NCBI GenBank assembly: GCA_014058105.1
Contig: JACGCM010002772.1
Span: 62,001-126,000, forward strand
Direction: 5' to 3'
DNA length: 64,000 nt
From: Kingdonia uniflora
Lineage: Eukaryota > Streptophyta > Magnoliopsida > Ranunculales > Circaeasteraceae
A program made the translations under genes and the position numbers. The notes beneath the pieces are model-generated. The model saw only the letters and a program-made list of their open reading frames with translations. It was not told the DNA's origin and did no database searches. Every line of letters starts with the position of its first letter. The stretch's first letter is position 1. Positions 1-11,490 of the stretch are shown one piece after another.

Positions 1-910
1 ACTTTTCCATACTTCTTTAGGATAGCAGCGATGTTTGATATCCAATCTGAATACTTGGCTTCTCGGATGAATCCCACTTTGATCAATTTCTCAATCTCCA
101 TGATAACTTCATCTCAAAGTCATGGTGACAGGAGTCGCTATTTCTGTTTGACTGCCACGACGTTGATGTTGATAGCCAATTTACGACATGCCTTGGTCGG
201 ATCGACCCCAGGCATCTCTTTGAATGACCACACAAAAACGTCTCGATTCAGTCGTAAGAACTGAATGAGAGCGTCTCTTTCATATTGAACCAGCTTAGTA
301 CCGATAAAAGTACCTTTCTTAGGTCCATAAATGTTGATATATTCGGGGGGCTCCTCTGTGGAAGGCTGATCATTGGGGTGATTAGTTTGCTATAATTGCT
401 ATGTAGTATATTTGTTAGGGGTATCTAGAATTGCAGATACAGTATTTTCGTAGGCTCAAGAAAGCTTTTGACTACCCCTGATCTCATAGATGCCATCATT
501 GTGCTTGAAGTAGAGTGCTTGATGATAGGTAGAAGCGATTGCTTCCATGTTATGAATCCAGTAACGGCCCATAATCCCGAGATAACGGGATTTGGCATTG
601 ATCACATAGAAGATGATGTCGATTCTGGCTAGTCCTATGTAATAGGTAAGATGATCTTCCCTACTTGCTATTCTTTAGAACCATTAAATCCACTGATATC
701 GGTGTCGCATTAAATGACTTGATCAGCTAAGCCCATTTGGTCGATAGTGCTCTGAAAGAAAATCTCAATACCGCTGCCAGTATCGATCATCATCGTGTGC
801 ATGAGAAACTTTTTCATCTTCTGAATTATGACTAATGTATCATGATGTAAAAATTTGACATTGCTAGTATCGTAATCTTCGAATGATTTCCCGAGCCGGC
901 GGTTGCTCAA
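1..910 (-). pseudogene. pol: pol pseudogene of element A (protease, start of RT)
   Basis: The aspartic protease core lies at about 710-910, with the active-site triad preserved as IDTGSG. Downstream, the linker between protease and RT is interrupted by stops. The first 100 bases read in reverse encode the conserved RT entry region (KVGFIREAKYSDW). The rest of RT, RNase H and integrase lie beyond the window. Compared with C1, where the triad is DTR, this copy keeps a normal protease active site. Confidence 0.75.
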
Positions 911-928
911 CTCAGGTAGAAGTTTGAC

Positions 929-2667
929 TTATTTATCTTGAGGTGTGAGGTCGCAACATTCGGACAGCCTCCTGCCCTTGAATCTATTAGAGTTGGTGAT
1001 CTGATTGATCTCGATCATGTTGTTGTGGTGCATATGATAGAGATGCTTCTCCTCAGCTTTATCTTCGACCTGGATTACTTCGAGCTGCTTCTTAAAGTTG
1101 CCATCCTTATATGATTCCAGGTCGAAAATATATTCGAACATCCGTCCCTCCTTAAAAATGTACTTGAGCAACCTCTGTAAAGCACAACAATTGTCAGTAG
1201 AATGATGGTTTACCTTGTGATACATGCAGTATGGTCAGCTCTCGATTGGCTCCAATGGTTGGGATAGACGGTAGAGCTTATTTTTTGAGAGGATTAGAAA
1301 AATTGTGGAGATTTGAACATTCATTTTTGGGAGGATGGGTTTGACTTGTGATCTGCCTTTCAGAGGGCTATCGGTGTTTTCCTTGACGCGCTTCTGGTCA
1401 CCTTGATCCACCTTTGGTTTACTATTTCAATTTTTAGATGGACCTTTCGTGGCTAGGACAGATTCATAGATTTATGTCTTTCAGACATCATCCTTTCCTG
1501 GTCGATGTTACTATTGACCTTGGTGATCATATCCTCCAAGGTTACAGGAGAAAGATGTCCTCTTTGGCTTTACAGTCGAGTTGGAACGCATTAGTAAAAG
1601 CAGTAGTAGTTTTTTTCAGATCAAGATTGTCCACTGTATGTACGAGTTCCAAGAACTTCTTTGTAAATGCCTTGAGCTTCTCTCTGTGTGACTATTTGAG
1701 ACTGATAAGAGAATATAAATTTTCTTTTTTGTCTCTGTTATGAGTATACGTCTTGATGAATTGTTTTTACAGCTGATCGAATGTGTATATGGAGTCTTTA
1801 GGTAGAGAGTGAAACCATCAAAGTGGTTCCTCCTGCAGACTTGTGGCGAACAGACGATAGAAAATATGGTTGAGATTGATGTACAACCCCAATGAATCAC
1901 AGTATTTTTTGAATGTGCTCATTTGGATTGGTACCCTTGTATTTGCGAATTTTCAGAGTATGGAAACCTTTTGGAATATCCATATCGAATAGTTCTTTGG
2001 AAATTGAACTTCCTTGTAACTTGGTAAGGTAGTCGGTAGTCCCCAAAACTTGTACTTTGATCAGCTCCTTAATATGTTGGTCCATATGCTCTTGTGTGAC
2101 ATAGTGACGTGTTGGTTGAGTAGCTTGGCGAGGAGGTTCAAAATTATGAGTGCGGGGTATCTTCACTCAAACGATCTCATGCTAGAACTCAAGGCTAAGG
2201 TATTTATTCTTCCTCTTGACGTATGGAACATTGCTGACCTAGTTGATCTCAGACTGGACCTCTCACCCCAAATAAATGGAAGGTTGAGGTTCATTCCAAA
2301 TATTTTTGGGGATAGCTTTGCTGGTGGCTCCTTGAGGTCCCAATCTTTCTCGCATAGAGACCCAAGAGGCTTCTAGCACCTAATCGTGATCTCGTATTGG
2401 AGGAGCCTGCTGAGTGTTCTACAGAGCTTGCAAGGTAGTCTGCATTATTATCATTTGGTCTTCGTATCGTTTTAACGATGTCAAATAAGCTTGTCGCTCG
2501 ACGTCGAGCTCCTTCTCTTATAGTTCTCAGTCGTGAGTTAATTGATATTCGAGCTTGTTGTGTTTCTCTATCTCTGCGTTGAGATTCGCTCGTAGCTCGG
2601 TAAGTTGTTCCGGCTTAACTAAAAGGTTGAGCTGGATTCCGGTTGCTGGTCATCTGGAAGTGACCAT
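929..2667 (-). pseudogene. gag: gag pseudogene of element A
   Basis: The start at 2667 aligns with the gag starts of C1 and C2, but a TGA stop follows at codon 6. The region around 1900-2166 carries the conserved lead into the Retrotrans_gag domain (KLQGS, KELFDMDIPKGF). The capsid domain continues in a shifted frame to about 1560. The C-terminal part at 929-1225 contains the nucleocapsid-like segment with NCCALQRLLKYIFKEGRM. Gag would form the virus-like particle. The frame changes several times, so no protein could be made. Confidence 0.75.
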
Positions 2668-2725
2668 GATTGAAATTTGTAATAGAGTGACTGAATGCCT
2701 TAGGATATCGTGGAAAGGATTTTCT

Positions 2726-2743
2726 TTCCCACAAACAGTACCA
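2726..2743 (-). other. Primer-binding site of element A (degenerate)
   Basis: Immediately inside the LTR. In element orientation it aligns with the C1 site at 8802 (TGGCGCCGTCTGTGGGAA) with several substitutions. The family probably primes with tRNA-Asp, inferred from the TGGCGCCGT start. Confidence 0.6.
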
Positions 2744-2745
2744 AA

Positions 2746-3356
2746 TGTAATGGCCTAATTCCATGGGCTTAGAGTGGCCTAAAATTATCTCATACACCAT
2801 TGTACCTGTAACAAAATCTAATTGAAAACAAGAAATGACACAGGTGTTTAGCGTGGAAAACTTATGAATAGGTTAAAAACCACGACCTCGGGTTAAGGAT
2901 TTTTGTAATAGTAACGTTTATTGCTTGTGGCTGATATCTTATTACAAGTGATCTCTAGACTTAGAAATGATTGATCTTGTGAATAAGAAGTTTAAAGTTT
3001 TGGTAAATCTAGAAAATATAGTTTTCCTGGTGATTTCTCCTATAATTTTTTGGTCCTTGTCTCTTATAGAATTTTGTCTCTATATAGGCCCTTTCCACAG
3101 TTCTTCATCGTACTGGAGCACGTTCTCCGAACAATGTGGTTAACGGCGGTTGACTGAGTAGCTGCTAAGTTTGAGAGAGACAAGTGGCTTTGACTTGTTC
3201 AGGATTTTCGGTTTGAGCTCGACCCACATTTTTTATCAGTTCATGGAGTATGTGGCAATGTTGACATGAGAAGTCATGTGGGGAATGCGTGAGTCTGACA
3301 TGGAGGTAGTTCGAACTAGAGACAACTAGATTTAGGTAAGATCGAGGGGTACTACA
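2746..3356 (-). repeat. 5' LTR of element A
   Basis: The 611 bp LTR begins TGTAGT and ends ATTACA in element orientation. It shares with the C1 and C2 LTRs a U5 block near 2855-2910 containing GCGTGGAAAAC and CCACGACCTCG. A TATA-like TATATAGAG lies on the minus strand at 3078-3086. It is longer than the 552 bp LTRs of C2 and clearly diverged from them. Confidence 0.8.
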
Positions 3357-4210
3357 CCAAAAAAGAAGAAAATATCATAATTCTTACTAATTGCCTCTCC
3401 GAATCATCTTTATTTTAGATGCTTTCCTAAATTATTGTAAGGCTCTAGATGCGATATTTTTTACATATCATCCCTTAAAATTTTAGACTAAAGAAGCTGT
3501 GATTACCCAAGTCGTATTATAGATTCTAAAACTAAAATTGACCTCAGGTAATAAAGAACCTTGAGCTAGGTATAAGTGTTTCATTCCAATGGCTTCATTA
3601 GAAATGGATGTAGCGTTTACTAAATTATTACTAAACTCCTACACGGGATAAGAAGAAAATTTCATAATTCTTACTAATTGCCTCTCCGACTCATCTCTAT
3701 TTCAGATACTTTCCTTAATTTTAGGTATTTTAAATCTATTCGTTTCAATCCTAAATTTCTTTCTCATAAACTCAATTTTTAGATAACCTAAACATAGGTA
3801 TATAAATATTTATCTTCTATGGTAATTGGAGATCCTCAAGTATCATTGATGGACCACTAAAAAATCAAAATGGCCATAATCTATAGAATAGTACATTAAT
3901 TTGAAGAAGAAATACATTATCCTTTGTTTTATATTTCCCATTTACTAGTGACATAATCTGTTAAAAAAAATACTTGAGGTTGTCTTTTGATTGGACCTTG
4001 CCGTGATTGATGTTTTCGAACTTTTCATTTAACCAAAATAATCAATCAACCTTATTCACTTGATATTTCACTAAAGGAGTTTCTATTCCATAATTTAATG
4101 TTATGACTTTATTCATAGTAAATGTGGATATGAATATATTATTGTGAAAATGACAGAATAGTCATTGCTCTAAAAAACATCTAAAATCCCGCTATAAAAT
4201 ATATTATTGA
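3357..4210. other. Gene-free stretch with a local direct repeat
   Basis: No coding sequence recognised. A segment at about 3363-3430 recurs with a few changes at about 3648-3716; both contain CATAATTCTTACTAATTGCC. The spacing is about 285 bp. The rest is AT-rich with no motif I can name. Confidence 0.6.
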
Positions 4211-4431
4211 GAAAGCCCATCAAAGAAAGGGTAGAAGGGTGTGTTAGGATTTATGCAAAATCCAAGAGAGTCGGTGAAATAAAATGGCAATGAGTTGGCA
4301 CCCGACAATACGCTTAAGTATGTTTAGCCATTTTTTCTCTTATAACTTTTCTATATTAGGGACGCGCTTGGACATCGACATTGAAAAGGTAATCTCTCTT
4401 TCTCTACTTTTTTTTTTTTTTTTTTTTTTTT

Positions 4432-4467
<36 letters not shown>

Positions 4468-4515
4468 GCACACACATTATAGGAGTTCTTTATCTATTTA
4501 GCCGCGTATTCGTCT
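4211..4515 (+). repeat. Dispersed repeat, copy 1 (second copy at 60495-60755)
   Basis: This matches 60495-60755 in the same orientation over most of its length. Shared blocks include TGGCAATGA, CAAGTATGTTTAG-like and TATATTAGGGACG, then ATTATAGGAGTTCTTTATC after a variable stretch. In this copy the variable part is a compound microsatellite at 4408-4475: a T run, then CT repeats, then CA repeats. The block before it ends in AAAAGGTAATC, which resembles a splice donor, so it may be a transcribed leader. One copy lies upstream of the Helitron Rep/helicase and the other upstream of the laccase remnant. Function unknown. Confidence 0.6.
4408..4475. repeat. Compound microsatellite (T)n(CT)n(CA)n
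   Basis: About 26 T residues are followed by CT dinucleotides and then CA dinucleotides. The block is missing from the homologous copy at 60.7 kb, so it expanded after the two copies separated. Confidence 0.9.
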
Positions 4516-5689
4516 ATGCTATAACATATGCTTAATATTTTTAATTTTGACTTAAGTAAAAAAAATTATCAGCCATGAGCACTTTTCAGATCTATCTGTT
4601 TAGTTGCTGTTTGTAATACTTTATGGGAATTATTATTATTATAATGGCTTTTGATTGATAGAGTTTGGCTGATATTAGTTGTTTTTGTTGTTGGAATATT
4701 AGAGTTAGCAAGCACTAAGACATACATGATTTAGCGCGAGGTTAAAGATCAAGATGTTCTTGCAATGACAGATAAAATACCAGAAGCGGCATGTAAAGTT
4801 AATTCACAAGTCAGTCATGAGGAAGAAACTCCACCGTATGGTGAAGGTTCTTAAAAAATTAGGTGAACTAAAAACCCTTCTATTTATTGTATCTTAAGTT
4901 CATTTGAATGGTATGAAAAATACGTAAGTGTAATAAATCAGATAATGATGCCCAGATAAAAATGATTCATTGTTCACATTAACGATAGGGCTAGACTGGA
5001 TTTATGGACGAGTCAATATTAACCATAGAAGTTGCATGTTCACATTACTATTTTGGTTGATATATAGCATTTAGTCATCAATATTCTAGCATGATTTTCG
5101 ATTATTATTCTGGCATGCGTGTTTGATTCTATGCACCAATCTCATTGTATTTCTTTTTAGTGCTTTGCATTTCATTTAGAGGTGATTATTTAAGCTAATA
5201 AAAGGTAAAATAAAGTTTTTGTAAGGACTATCACTATCATAGAGCTGAAACGGTATGAGAATCAAGGCTTGCATTCCTCAGTGCATAATTTAATTTCTTT
5301 CATGGTGTTTTTTGCCAGCTAATTTTTATGGGTTAAAATTTTAATAATTTATGTTCATATTCAGTTTTCTATTATGTTTAAATTTAACTATTTTTGAAGT
5401 AAATGTTTTAGTTTATGAGATTATAGTATTTTTTAAATTATCTTTTATTTTAATACCCATGGTATTTAGCTTTTGTTAATGTAATAATTCTATTTTACAA
5501 TTCTAATATCCAGGAAAATTTGGATCTACACAAATAAAGATATTGATCAAAATGTCATTGCCTATTTGCGTTAATCTGCGAATTGATAAGTAGATCGCTT
5601 ACTTCTAACATCTTTCATGTATCTTTTGACGCTCTATTGTACTGAATCCCCACTATGATTTTTTTTATCATCAATACCCCTGTATTTGT
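4516..5689. other. AT-rich stretch without a recognised gene
   Basis: Nothing recognisable. A short open stretch near 4735-4850 encodes an acidic peptide (containing SHEEETPPYGEGS), but it has no start codon context and no family I know, so I do not call it a gene. Confidence 0.5.
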
Positions 5690-6560
5690 ACTTAGAATTT
5701 GTTTTTTATGTTAATTAATAATGATAACGGTCAAAATCCGGTATTTAGTATGGGTAAAAATCAAGTGTCGTTCACTTCCGAACGGGACTAGAAAATGGTT
5801 GTCTTGTGATTCAAAGATGTAAAATACTTATGCTAATGAAGTCAAATATTGGGTTTTAGACAATAATTAAAAAACCTAGGGAAAGAATCCACCTCAATTA
5901 TACCAAATATATAAACTAACAATAGTTACCCATAGTAAAGATAATAGTTTATGATCTCAAATCAAGTTGGTTCATCTTTCATCATGATGTTTCATTTTAA
6001 ACTACATAAAATACATGACTTTCAAGTATGAAAATACGAAATGTGAAAACATACAAATGCTAACTACAAACCGTGAATCTCTTGAAGGTCGGGCATTTAG
6101 TGTGAATAAAATATAACTTTTAGGATAACTATATTCTTAATCACAAAACTTGGTCTATATCTCATGGACATAGACCAATAATATAATATAACAATATAGG
6201 GATGAACTTTTACAATAAAAGCCTATTTGGGTTAACACATGCAAGTCTACATATTTAGCACATTTTTGGCTTTATCTCCCCTTAGAGGAGAGACTTAGCT
6301 AGCCATAAAGAATAAAGTAAAACAACGAAGTAAAGAAGAATTCATGATAAACAAGGAAGAAAAATAAGAACTTTATTAGATGATATAAGACTTACAAAAT
6401 TCTTCAAATGCTCAAAACTTTGCTTCAAGTTTTCCAACAATGCTCTCTTCTCTTACTTTATTACAATAATTCTCTCAAGCTCTCAAAATTGATGATCTTA
6501 TGAGCTCACCACCTCTCCTTTTATAGATGAAGGAGAGGGTTTTTATATTTAATATGAGAT
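5690..6560 (-). repeat. Possible LTR-like or non-autonomous element sequence
   Basis: Read on the minus strand, a TATAAAAGGAGAGG promoter-like block lies at about 6510-6525, flanked by an 8-9 bp inverted repeat (CCTCTCC / GGAGAGG). It is followed by a long sequence with no coding potential. The arrangement (TATA box, short leader, non-coding body) resembles the promoter half of an LTR. No partner LTR, primer-binding site or terminal TG/CA pair was found, so the class is uncertain. Confidence 0.3.
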
Positions 6561-7243
6561 TTATAACCTATGCCATGAATGTACATAAATTTGTAACCAC
6601 CAAGAGTTATCCTCCAAAATTGTAACCTCCCCATGTGGGACCTTACTGTTTGAAAACTCTACATCCTTCTCCAGCAGTTCATCCTTTGAGCTATACATCC
6701 CGGTATTTGCACATATTTGGTAAATGAGCTCCATGTGACATGAAATATAAAAATTAGTTTTATAAGTCATGTTTAATAATAAAATTAAGAATAATAAACA
6801 TTAAGTCATAGGGGAATAGTGGTCATTTTATGTGTCCATCAATTAATTGAATTATTTTCCATGACTAACTCAAATATCTAGCTTTCTCTTTATCTAATGG
6901 GGGATTAAAATTATTAATATACAGTGGCATCAAAGTGGGCTGTTTAAGGCAAATATGTTTATTTTGAACCTTCCACCCGATATGAGTGCGTCAGATCAAA
7001 GACTTAAAGGGAAAATGCCGACACCCAAGGTACGTTAGAAATTGTGTATGAATAAAATAGCCAACAAAATACAATATTTGATCTTCTTAGTTATGTTATA
7101 TTACCAAGTTTTCCTTTGGTAAGACTTTCTCCTTTTTTTGAATTCAAGGTCTTCTCAAGATTGGATCTCAGTAATTTTTAATTTGACTATACGACAAAAG
7201 TAAGTGCCATGTATATGTTTTAAGATTTTCATAATGACAAAAA
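6561..7243. other. Gene-free stretch before the Helitron repeats
   Basis: AT-rich sequence without recognised coding, RNA or repeat features. It may hold the 5' part of the Helitron, but I could not place a 5' TC terminus. Confidence 0.4.
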
Positions 7244-8208
7244 TGCATTAGGATTTGGTGGAACAAATACCAACGGCTGATTTAACTGCACCCTCTGAAA
7301 GATCATGCAAAGATGGCTACGCTTCGCCGCAATGTGATGGAAGTAATATAGAAAAGGGAAGAGTACACAAATTTGGCAAACAACATAAATGTAAAGCCCC
7401 CCAATATCTACCCAAGGTGGCGTGATTCCTGCTGGTGGAGCTCAAAACCTGGTGGAGCAGATGCCAACAAAGTGTGTATTGGGACAGCATGCAAGACGAG
7501 AAAGAGAGCAAAAAAAAAAATGTCCCTGGGGATTCAAAAAAACCGAAGCCTCAAACGCAGTCTAAATCTACCCAAATTGACCCCGATCCAGCAAGTGCTA
7601 GCAGCTGATTTAACTGCACCCTCCCAAAGGTCACGCAAAGAGGATCCCCTGGCATACACATCATCACAATGGGATCGAAGTAATATATTAAAGGGAAAAG
7701 TACAAAAATTGGGCAAACAACATCACCCTGATGGAACTCAAAACTTTGTGGAACAGATGCTAACAAAGCGTGCATTAGGATAACGTGCAAGATGAGAAAG
7801 AAACCAAAAACAAAATGTGCCTTGGGATCCAAAAAAATAGGAACCTCGAACACAGGCTAAATCTACCTAAATCGACCCTGATCCAGCAAGTACCATTCCA
7901 ATCTTGGTGGAGCTAATGCCAACGGCTGATTTAACTACACCCTTCGAAAGATCATACAAAGAGAGCTCTCTAGTACACGTTCTATCAGAATGTAATCGAA
8001 GTAATATAGAAAAGGGAAAAGTACCAAAAATTGTCAAACAACATAAACGAAAATCCCCTCCAATATCTACCCAAGGTGGTACAATTCCAGTTGGTGGAAC
8101 TTAAAACTTGGTGGAGCAGATGCCAATAAAGCGTGCATTGGGACAACGTACAAGAAGAGAAAGAGAGCAAAAGCAAAAATGTGCCTTGGGATTCAAAAAG
8201 ATAAAAAC
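7244..8208 (+). repeat. Tandem repeats of about 330 bp, upstream block
   Basis: About three diverged units share GGTGGAGCAGATGCCAA, CTGATTTAACT.CACCCT, GAAGTAATAT and AAATCTACC motifs. In one frame a unit encodes VEQMP, GSNIEKGKV.K, KQHK.KSPPISTQGG and REREQK peptides, so the repeats were coding. The array stops at 8208, where element C1 is inserted, and resumes at 22524. It lies upstream of the Rep/helicase on the same strand. I infer it is the repetitive N-terminal region of the Helitron protein; this is not proven. Confidence 0.7.
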
Positions 8209-8799
8209 TGTAGGGACTTATCCCTCGAGCTATGGACACTCGATCTCTTCTATACCTCGAGCTCTAGAAGACTCGATCTTATCCAGTACCAGACTAACGC
8301 ATAAACAAACACGTTAACAGTTATACATCGACCACAAACTCAAGCAAAACATGGATCGTCCACAACAGATGTAAACAGAACAAGTCAACATACACCTGTC
8401 TCTCACGAGCTAGCAGTTACACACTCAACTGCCCATGACTCCCACTTTTAAGAGAACGTGTTCGAGCACGATGTCAAGCTAAGAACAGGGCCTATAAAAG
8501 GGCAGAGCTCCTACAGAAAAAGAGGGGAGGTCAATAGAGAATTTGATATATACAATTATCTGATCTCTAGCTATTTATCTTAGATTAATTATTGTAATCA
8601 TATTCTCTCACTTTCTCAAGCAATAATTCTACTTTCACAAAATTCTCCACTTGAGGTCGTGGTTTTGAACTATTTACAGGTTTTCCATGCTAAAACCCCT
8701 GTGTCAAGTGTTATCTCTTATTTAATTCTTAGCATAGTAGTTCTTGGTGTAAAGATCGATTTCAAGCTAGTTCAAGCTTTATGAAATCTGGTCCCTACA
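8209..8799 (+). repeat. 5' LTR of element C1
   Basis: It begins TGTAGGGACTTA and ends GGTCCCTACA. A TATAAAAG box lies at 8493-8500, followed by GGCAGAGCTCC, a likely transcription start region. The U5 part around 8640-8700 shares with the A and C2 LTRs the block containing GAGGTCGTGG and GGTTTTCCA.GCTAAAA. Confidence 0.92.
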
Positions 8800-8801
8800 T
8801 T

Positions 8802-8820
8802 TGGCGCCGTCTGTGGGAAC
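8802..8820 (+). other. Primer-binding site of element C1
   Basis: TGGCGCCGTCTGTGGGAAC begins 2 bp after the LTR. The first nine bases can pair with the 3' end of plant tRNA-Asp; the remainder pairs only partly. It sets the 5' LTR boundary. Confidence 0.75.
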
Positions 8821-8883
8821 GCACAATTTTTCCACGTACTTAAGAGCCACGATTGATACTCATCAGTCTAGTAGTATTCAATT

Positions 8884-10743
8884 ATGGTTCAAACACATCA
8901 ATTTTCAGAAGCTCAGCCTGAAAGTTTGAGGGAACCTGATCGGGTTGCCGAGCTTCGGGCAAGCTTAATTGCCGAAGCTGAGAATTGGAGTCAGCTCGAG
9001 CGCCAGCTCTTGGAAGATCTAGAACTCCGCGAGAAGGAATCAAAACGAGAGCATCAAGCTTGAGTTTTGGAGATTAAGAAGTAAGAAGCTCAGATGTTAA
9101 CTTTTCAAACAGCTCTGAAAGCATTGTAGAGCAGCCAACCACGACCAGCCCTGAGAGAGCGTAAAACAGTACCAACAATCTCAAGGGTTTCCGTTCATGA
9201 GAGGTTAGGGGCACATGAGCTACATAGTACAGACATTTCTAGGATTCATTGTGAGGATCCACAAGCACCGATAGTCTCAATTTATTTGGGACAGGAGGCG
9301 TAGACAGAACTCAGCAGAGATCGCAGACCTTCCAAGAAGCCCGAGGAAGTCTTGCGACCTCCTTACCGCGCCCCGCTTCCTGAACAGGTGAGCAAGGAAA
9401 TAGGTGACCTCGTTCCCAGACTCATACGTCAAACAATTCTGACAGTTACAGCAGCTCTAGTAGTTCCAGTAGTTCCAGCAGCTCCTATCCCGCAGTATTA
9501 TATTTCTCTGGAACTCATGGACCAGCGTATCAGGGAAATCATCAAAGAAATGGCTTTAGACGCGAATGATGACCTGCACAAATTACAAGGTAGTCTAATT
9601 GCTAAAGAATTATTTGATATGAATGTCCCAACAGGTTTTCGTACACCCAAGATCATCAAATACAAAGAAACCCATCCTGGCCAGCACGTTCAACAATTTT
9701 GCGACTCATTGGGTTTGTATTCTAATCTAAATCACATCCTTTGCCAGCTCTTTGCTATCAGTCTTCAGGACGAACCTCTCCGTTGGTTCCCCTCTTTACC
9801 AGAAGGTTCAATTCATACCTTCGAGCAGTTACAGAATTTTTTTTATCAAGGCTTATGCCCATAACAAAGACAAAGAAGAGAACTTATATTCTCTTATAAG
9901 TCTCAAACAAGCACATGGGGAGAAGCTCGAGGAGTTCTCCAAGAAGTTTCTCGAACTGGCTCGGAAGGTCGACAATCAAGATCAGAAGATAGCCGTGTCC
10001 GCATTCACAAATGCTCTGTAGTTCAATTGCAAAGCTAAAGGGTATCTCTTCCTGAAGAAGCCCAAGACTCTCAAAGATATGATCGAGAAAGTCAACAATT
10101 ACATCGATCTGGAACGGATGATGCCCGAACCGAATAAACCTATAAAGGCAGTCCACAACACCAAGGTTCCTTCTATAGATTTTAACAATAACCGCAGCTC
10201 GAGCGATCCAGGCGATCCTAAACGAGCAAAGACAGAACCAGAAAGAGACAACAATTAGAGGTCGCAGAAACCATCCAGAACAATCATACCAAAGTTGAAT
10301 GCCAAGCTTTCTGTGATCTATCCTATTCTTTAGAAAGATAAATGTTTCCGTCTAGCTCGACATCTTGATCCAATAGCAGGTCGACCTTATTGCGAATATC
10401 ACAAGGTTAGGCACCACAACATCGACAATTGCTATGGTTTAAAAAAGCTCCTGGATATCATTTTTAAGGAAGGGAGGATGCTCGAATACATCATCGATCT
10501 TCCCTGCTATAAAGATGGGAGCTATCTGAAATCAGATGACGTGGCTCAAGCAACAAAACAAGCAGAGGAGAAGCATCTATATCATCTCTACTACAGCAAT
10601 ATGATCGAGATCAATCAGGTTTCAAATTCCAACAGAGTCAAGCGAAGGAAGTAGGGCGAGTGCTGTGACCTTGCCGTCCAAGGCAAGGAAGCCAAGCTCC
10701 TCCCAGAGTTAAGCAGTCGTTAAAAGGGATCTTCTTCGAGGAC
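8884..10743 (+). pseudogene. gag: gag pseudogene of element C1
   Basis: The ATG at 8884 starts a reading frame that stops at TGA 9061. The capsid (Retrotrans_gag) domain occupies about 9490-10010. It is split by a frameshift in the T run at about 9838-9844, and a TAG follows at 10019. The nucleocapsid motif at 10391-10432 is the atypical C-X2-H-X4-H-X4-C knuckle of this lineage rather than CCHC. Further stops lie near 10255, 10331, 10653 and 10720. Gag would assemble the particle and bind the element RNA; this copy cannot. Confidence 0.85.
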
Positions 10744-11490
10744 TGCGATACAGGACATGTGAAGTATCTTTATCATGACGCACTAGTAATTATGCTCAAA
10801 ATGAGGAACTTCGTAATACACACCATGATGGTAGACACAAGAAGTGGGGTTGAGATCCTTTTCGAGAGCATGATTGACCAGATGGGACTCTCAGATCAGG
10901 TCATTCAAAGTGAGATAGAAATCAATGGATTTAATAGGTCCAAAGAAGAACGAGTTGGGAAGATCACTCTCCCGATCACAGCAGGGCCTACCACTATCGA
11001 CATTATTTTTTACGCTATCAACGCCAAATCAAGGTATCTGGGGATACTAGGACGCTATTAACTGCACAATATGGAGGCTATCCCGTCCACATTCCACCAA
11101 ATACTCCGGTTCAAGCATAACAACGGTATTTATGAAATCAAAGGAAGTCAAAAACTCTCACGAGCTTGCGAGAATATAGTCTTACCTGTTCTCGACCATT
11201 CAAAGCAGATTGCTGCATAGCAATCACAGAAGGCTGATCACCTCGATGGTCATTCTTCTCCAGCCGATCCTGTGGAATACGTCCTGGTCAATGGAGTTAA
11301 CCGAGGTACTTATATTGGTACAAAATTAATTCAAACAGAGAAAAAAACTCTTATTTCTTTCCTCCAATCCAACAAAGACGTTTTTGTATGGAACTTCCAA
11401 GAAATGCCAGGCGTGGATCCCTCAAAGTCTTGCCACATCTTAAACATCCACAAAGGCGCCATAGCAGTTAAACAGAAGTAACGCAGGTTA
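10744..11490 (+). pseudogene. pol: Aspartic protease region of C1 pol
   Basis: This is a retropepsin-like domain that should cleave the gag-pol polyprotein. The open part is 10759-11061. The active-site triad, normally DTG, reads VDTRSG here, with AGA at 10840-10842. Copies A and C2 keep DTG, so this is a loss in C1. The flap-side region and the ILG motif near the end (YLGILG) are recognisable. A stop follows at about 11059, and the linker to RT (about 11100-11480) is crossed by stops near 11218 and 11479. Confidence 0.85.

Larger units (their letters stand above)
1..3356 (-). mobile_element. Tat-lineage Ty3/gypsy element A, 5' part
   Basis: On the minus strand this reads 5' LTR, primer-binding site, gag, protease and the start of reverse transcriptase, then leaves the window at base 1. 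Order and protein fragments match elements C1 and C2, and closely parallel C2 (54.2-57.5 kb). The LTR edge is set by the TG...CA ends at 2746 and 3356 next to a degenerate primer-binding site. No target-site duplication can be tested because the other end is outside. Many in-frame stops and frameshifts make it an old, inactive copy. Confidence 0.85.

Noticed and set aside
1438..1743. Plus-strand ORFs within element A
   Set aside because: They are the opposite strand of gag; motifs are only meaningful on the minus strand.
4284..4535. 83-codon ORF with FFFFFFFF and SLSLSLTHTHT
   Set aside because: It is a translation of the microsatellite, not a protein.
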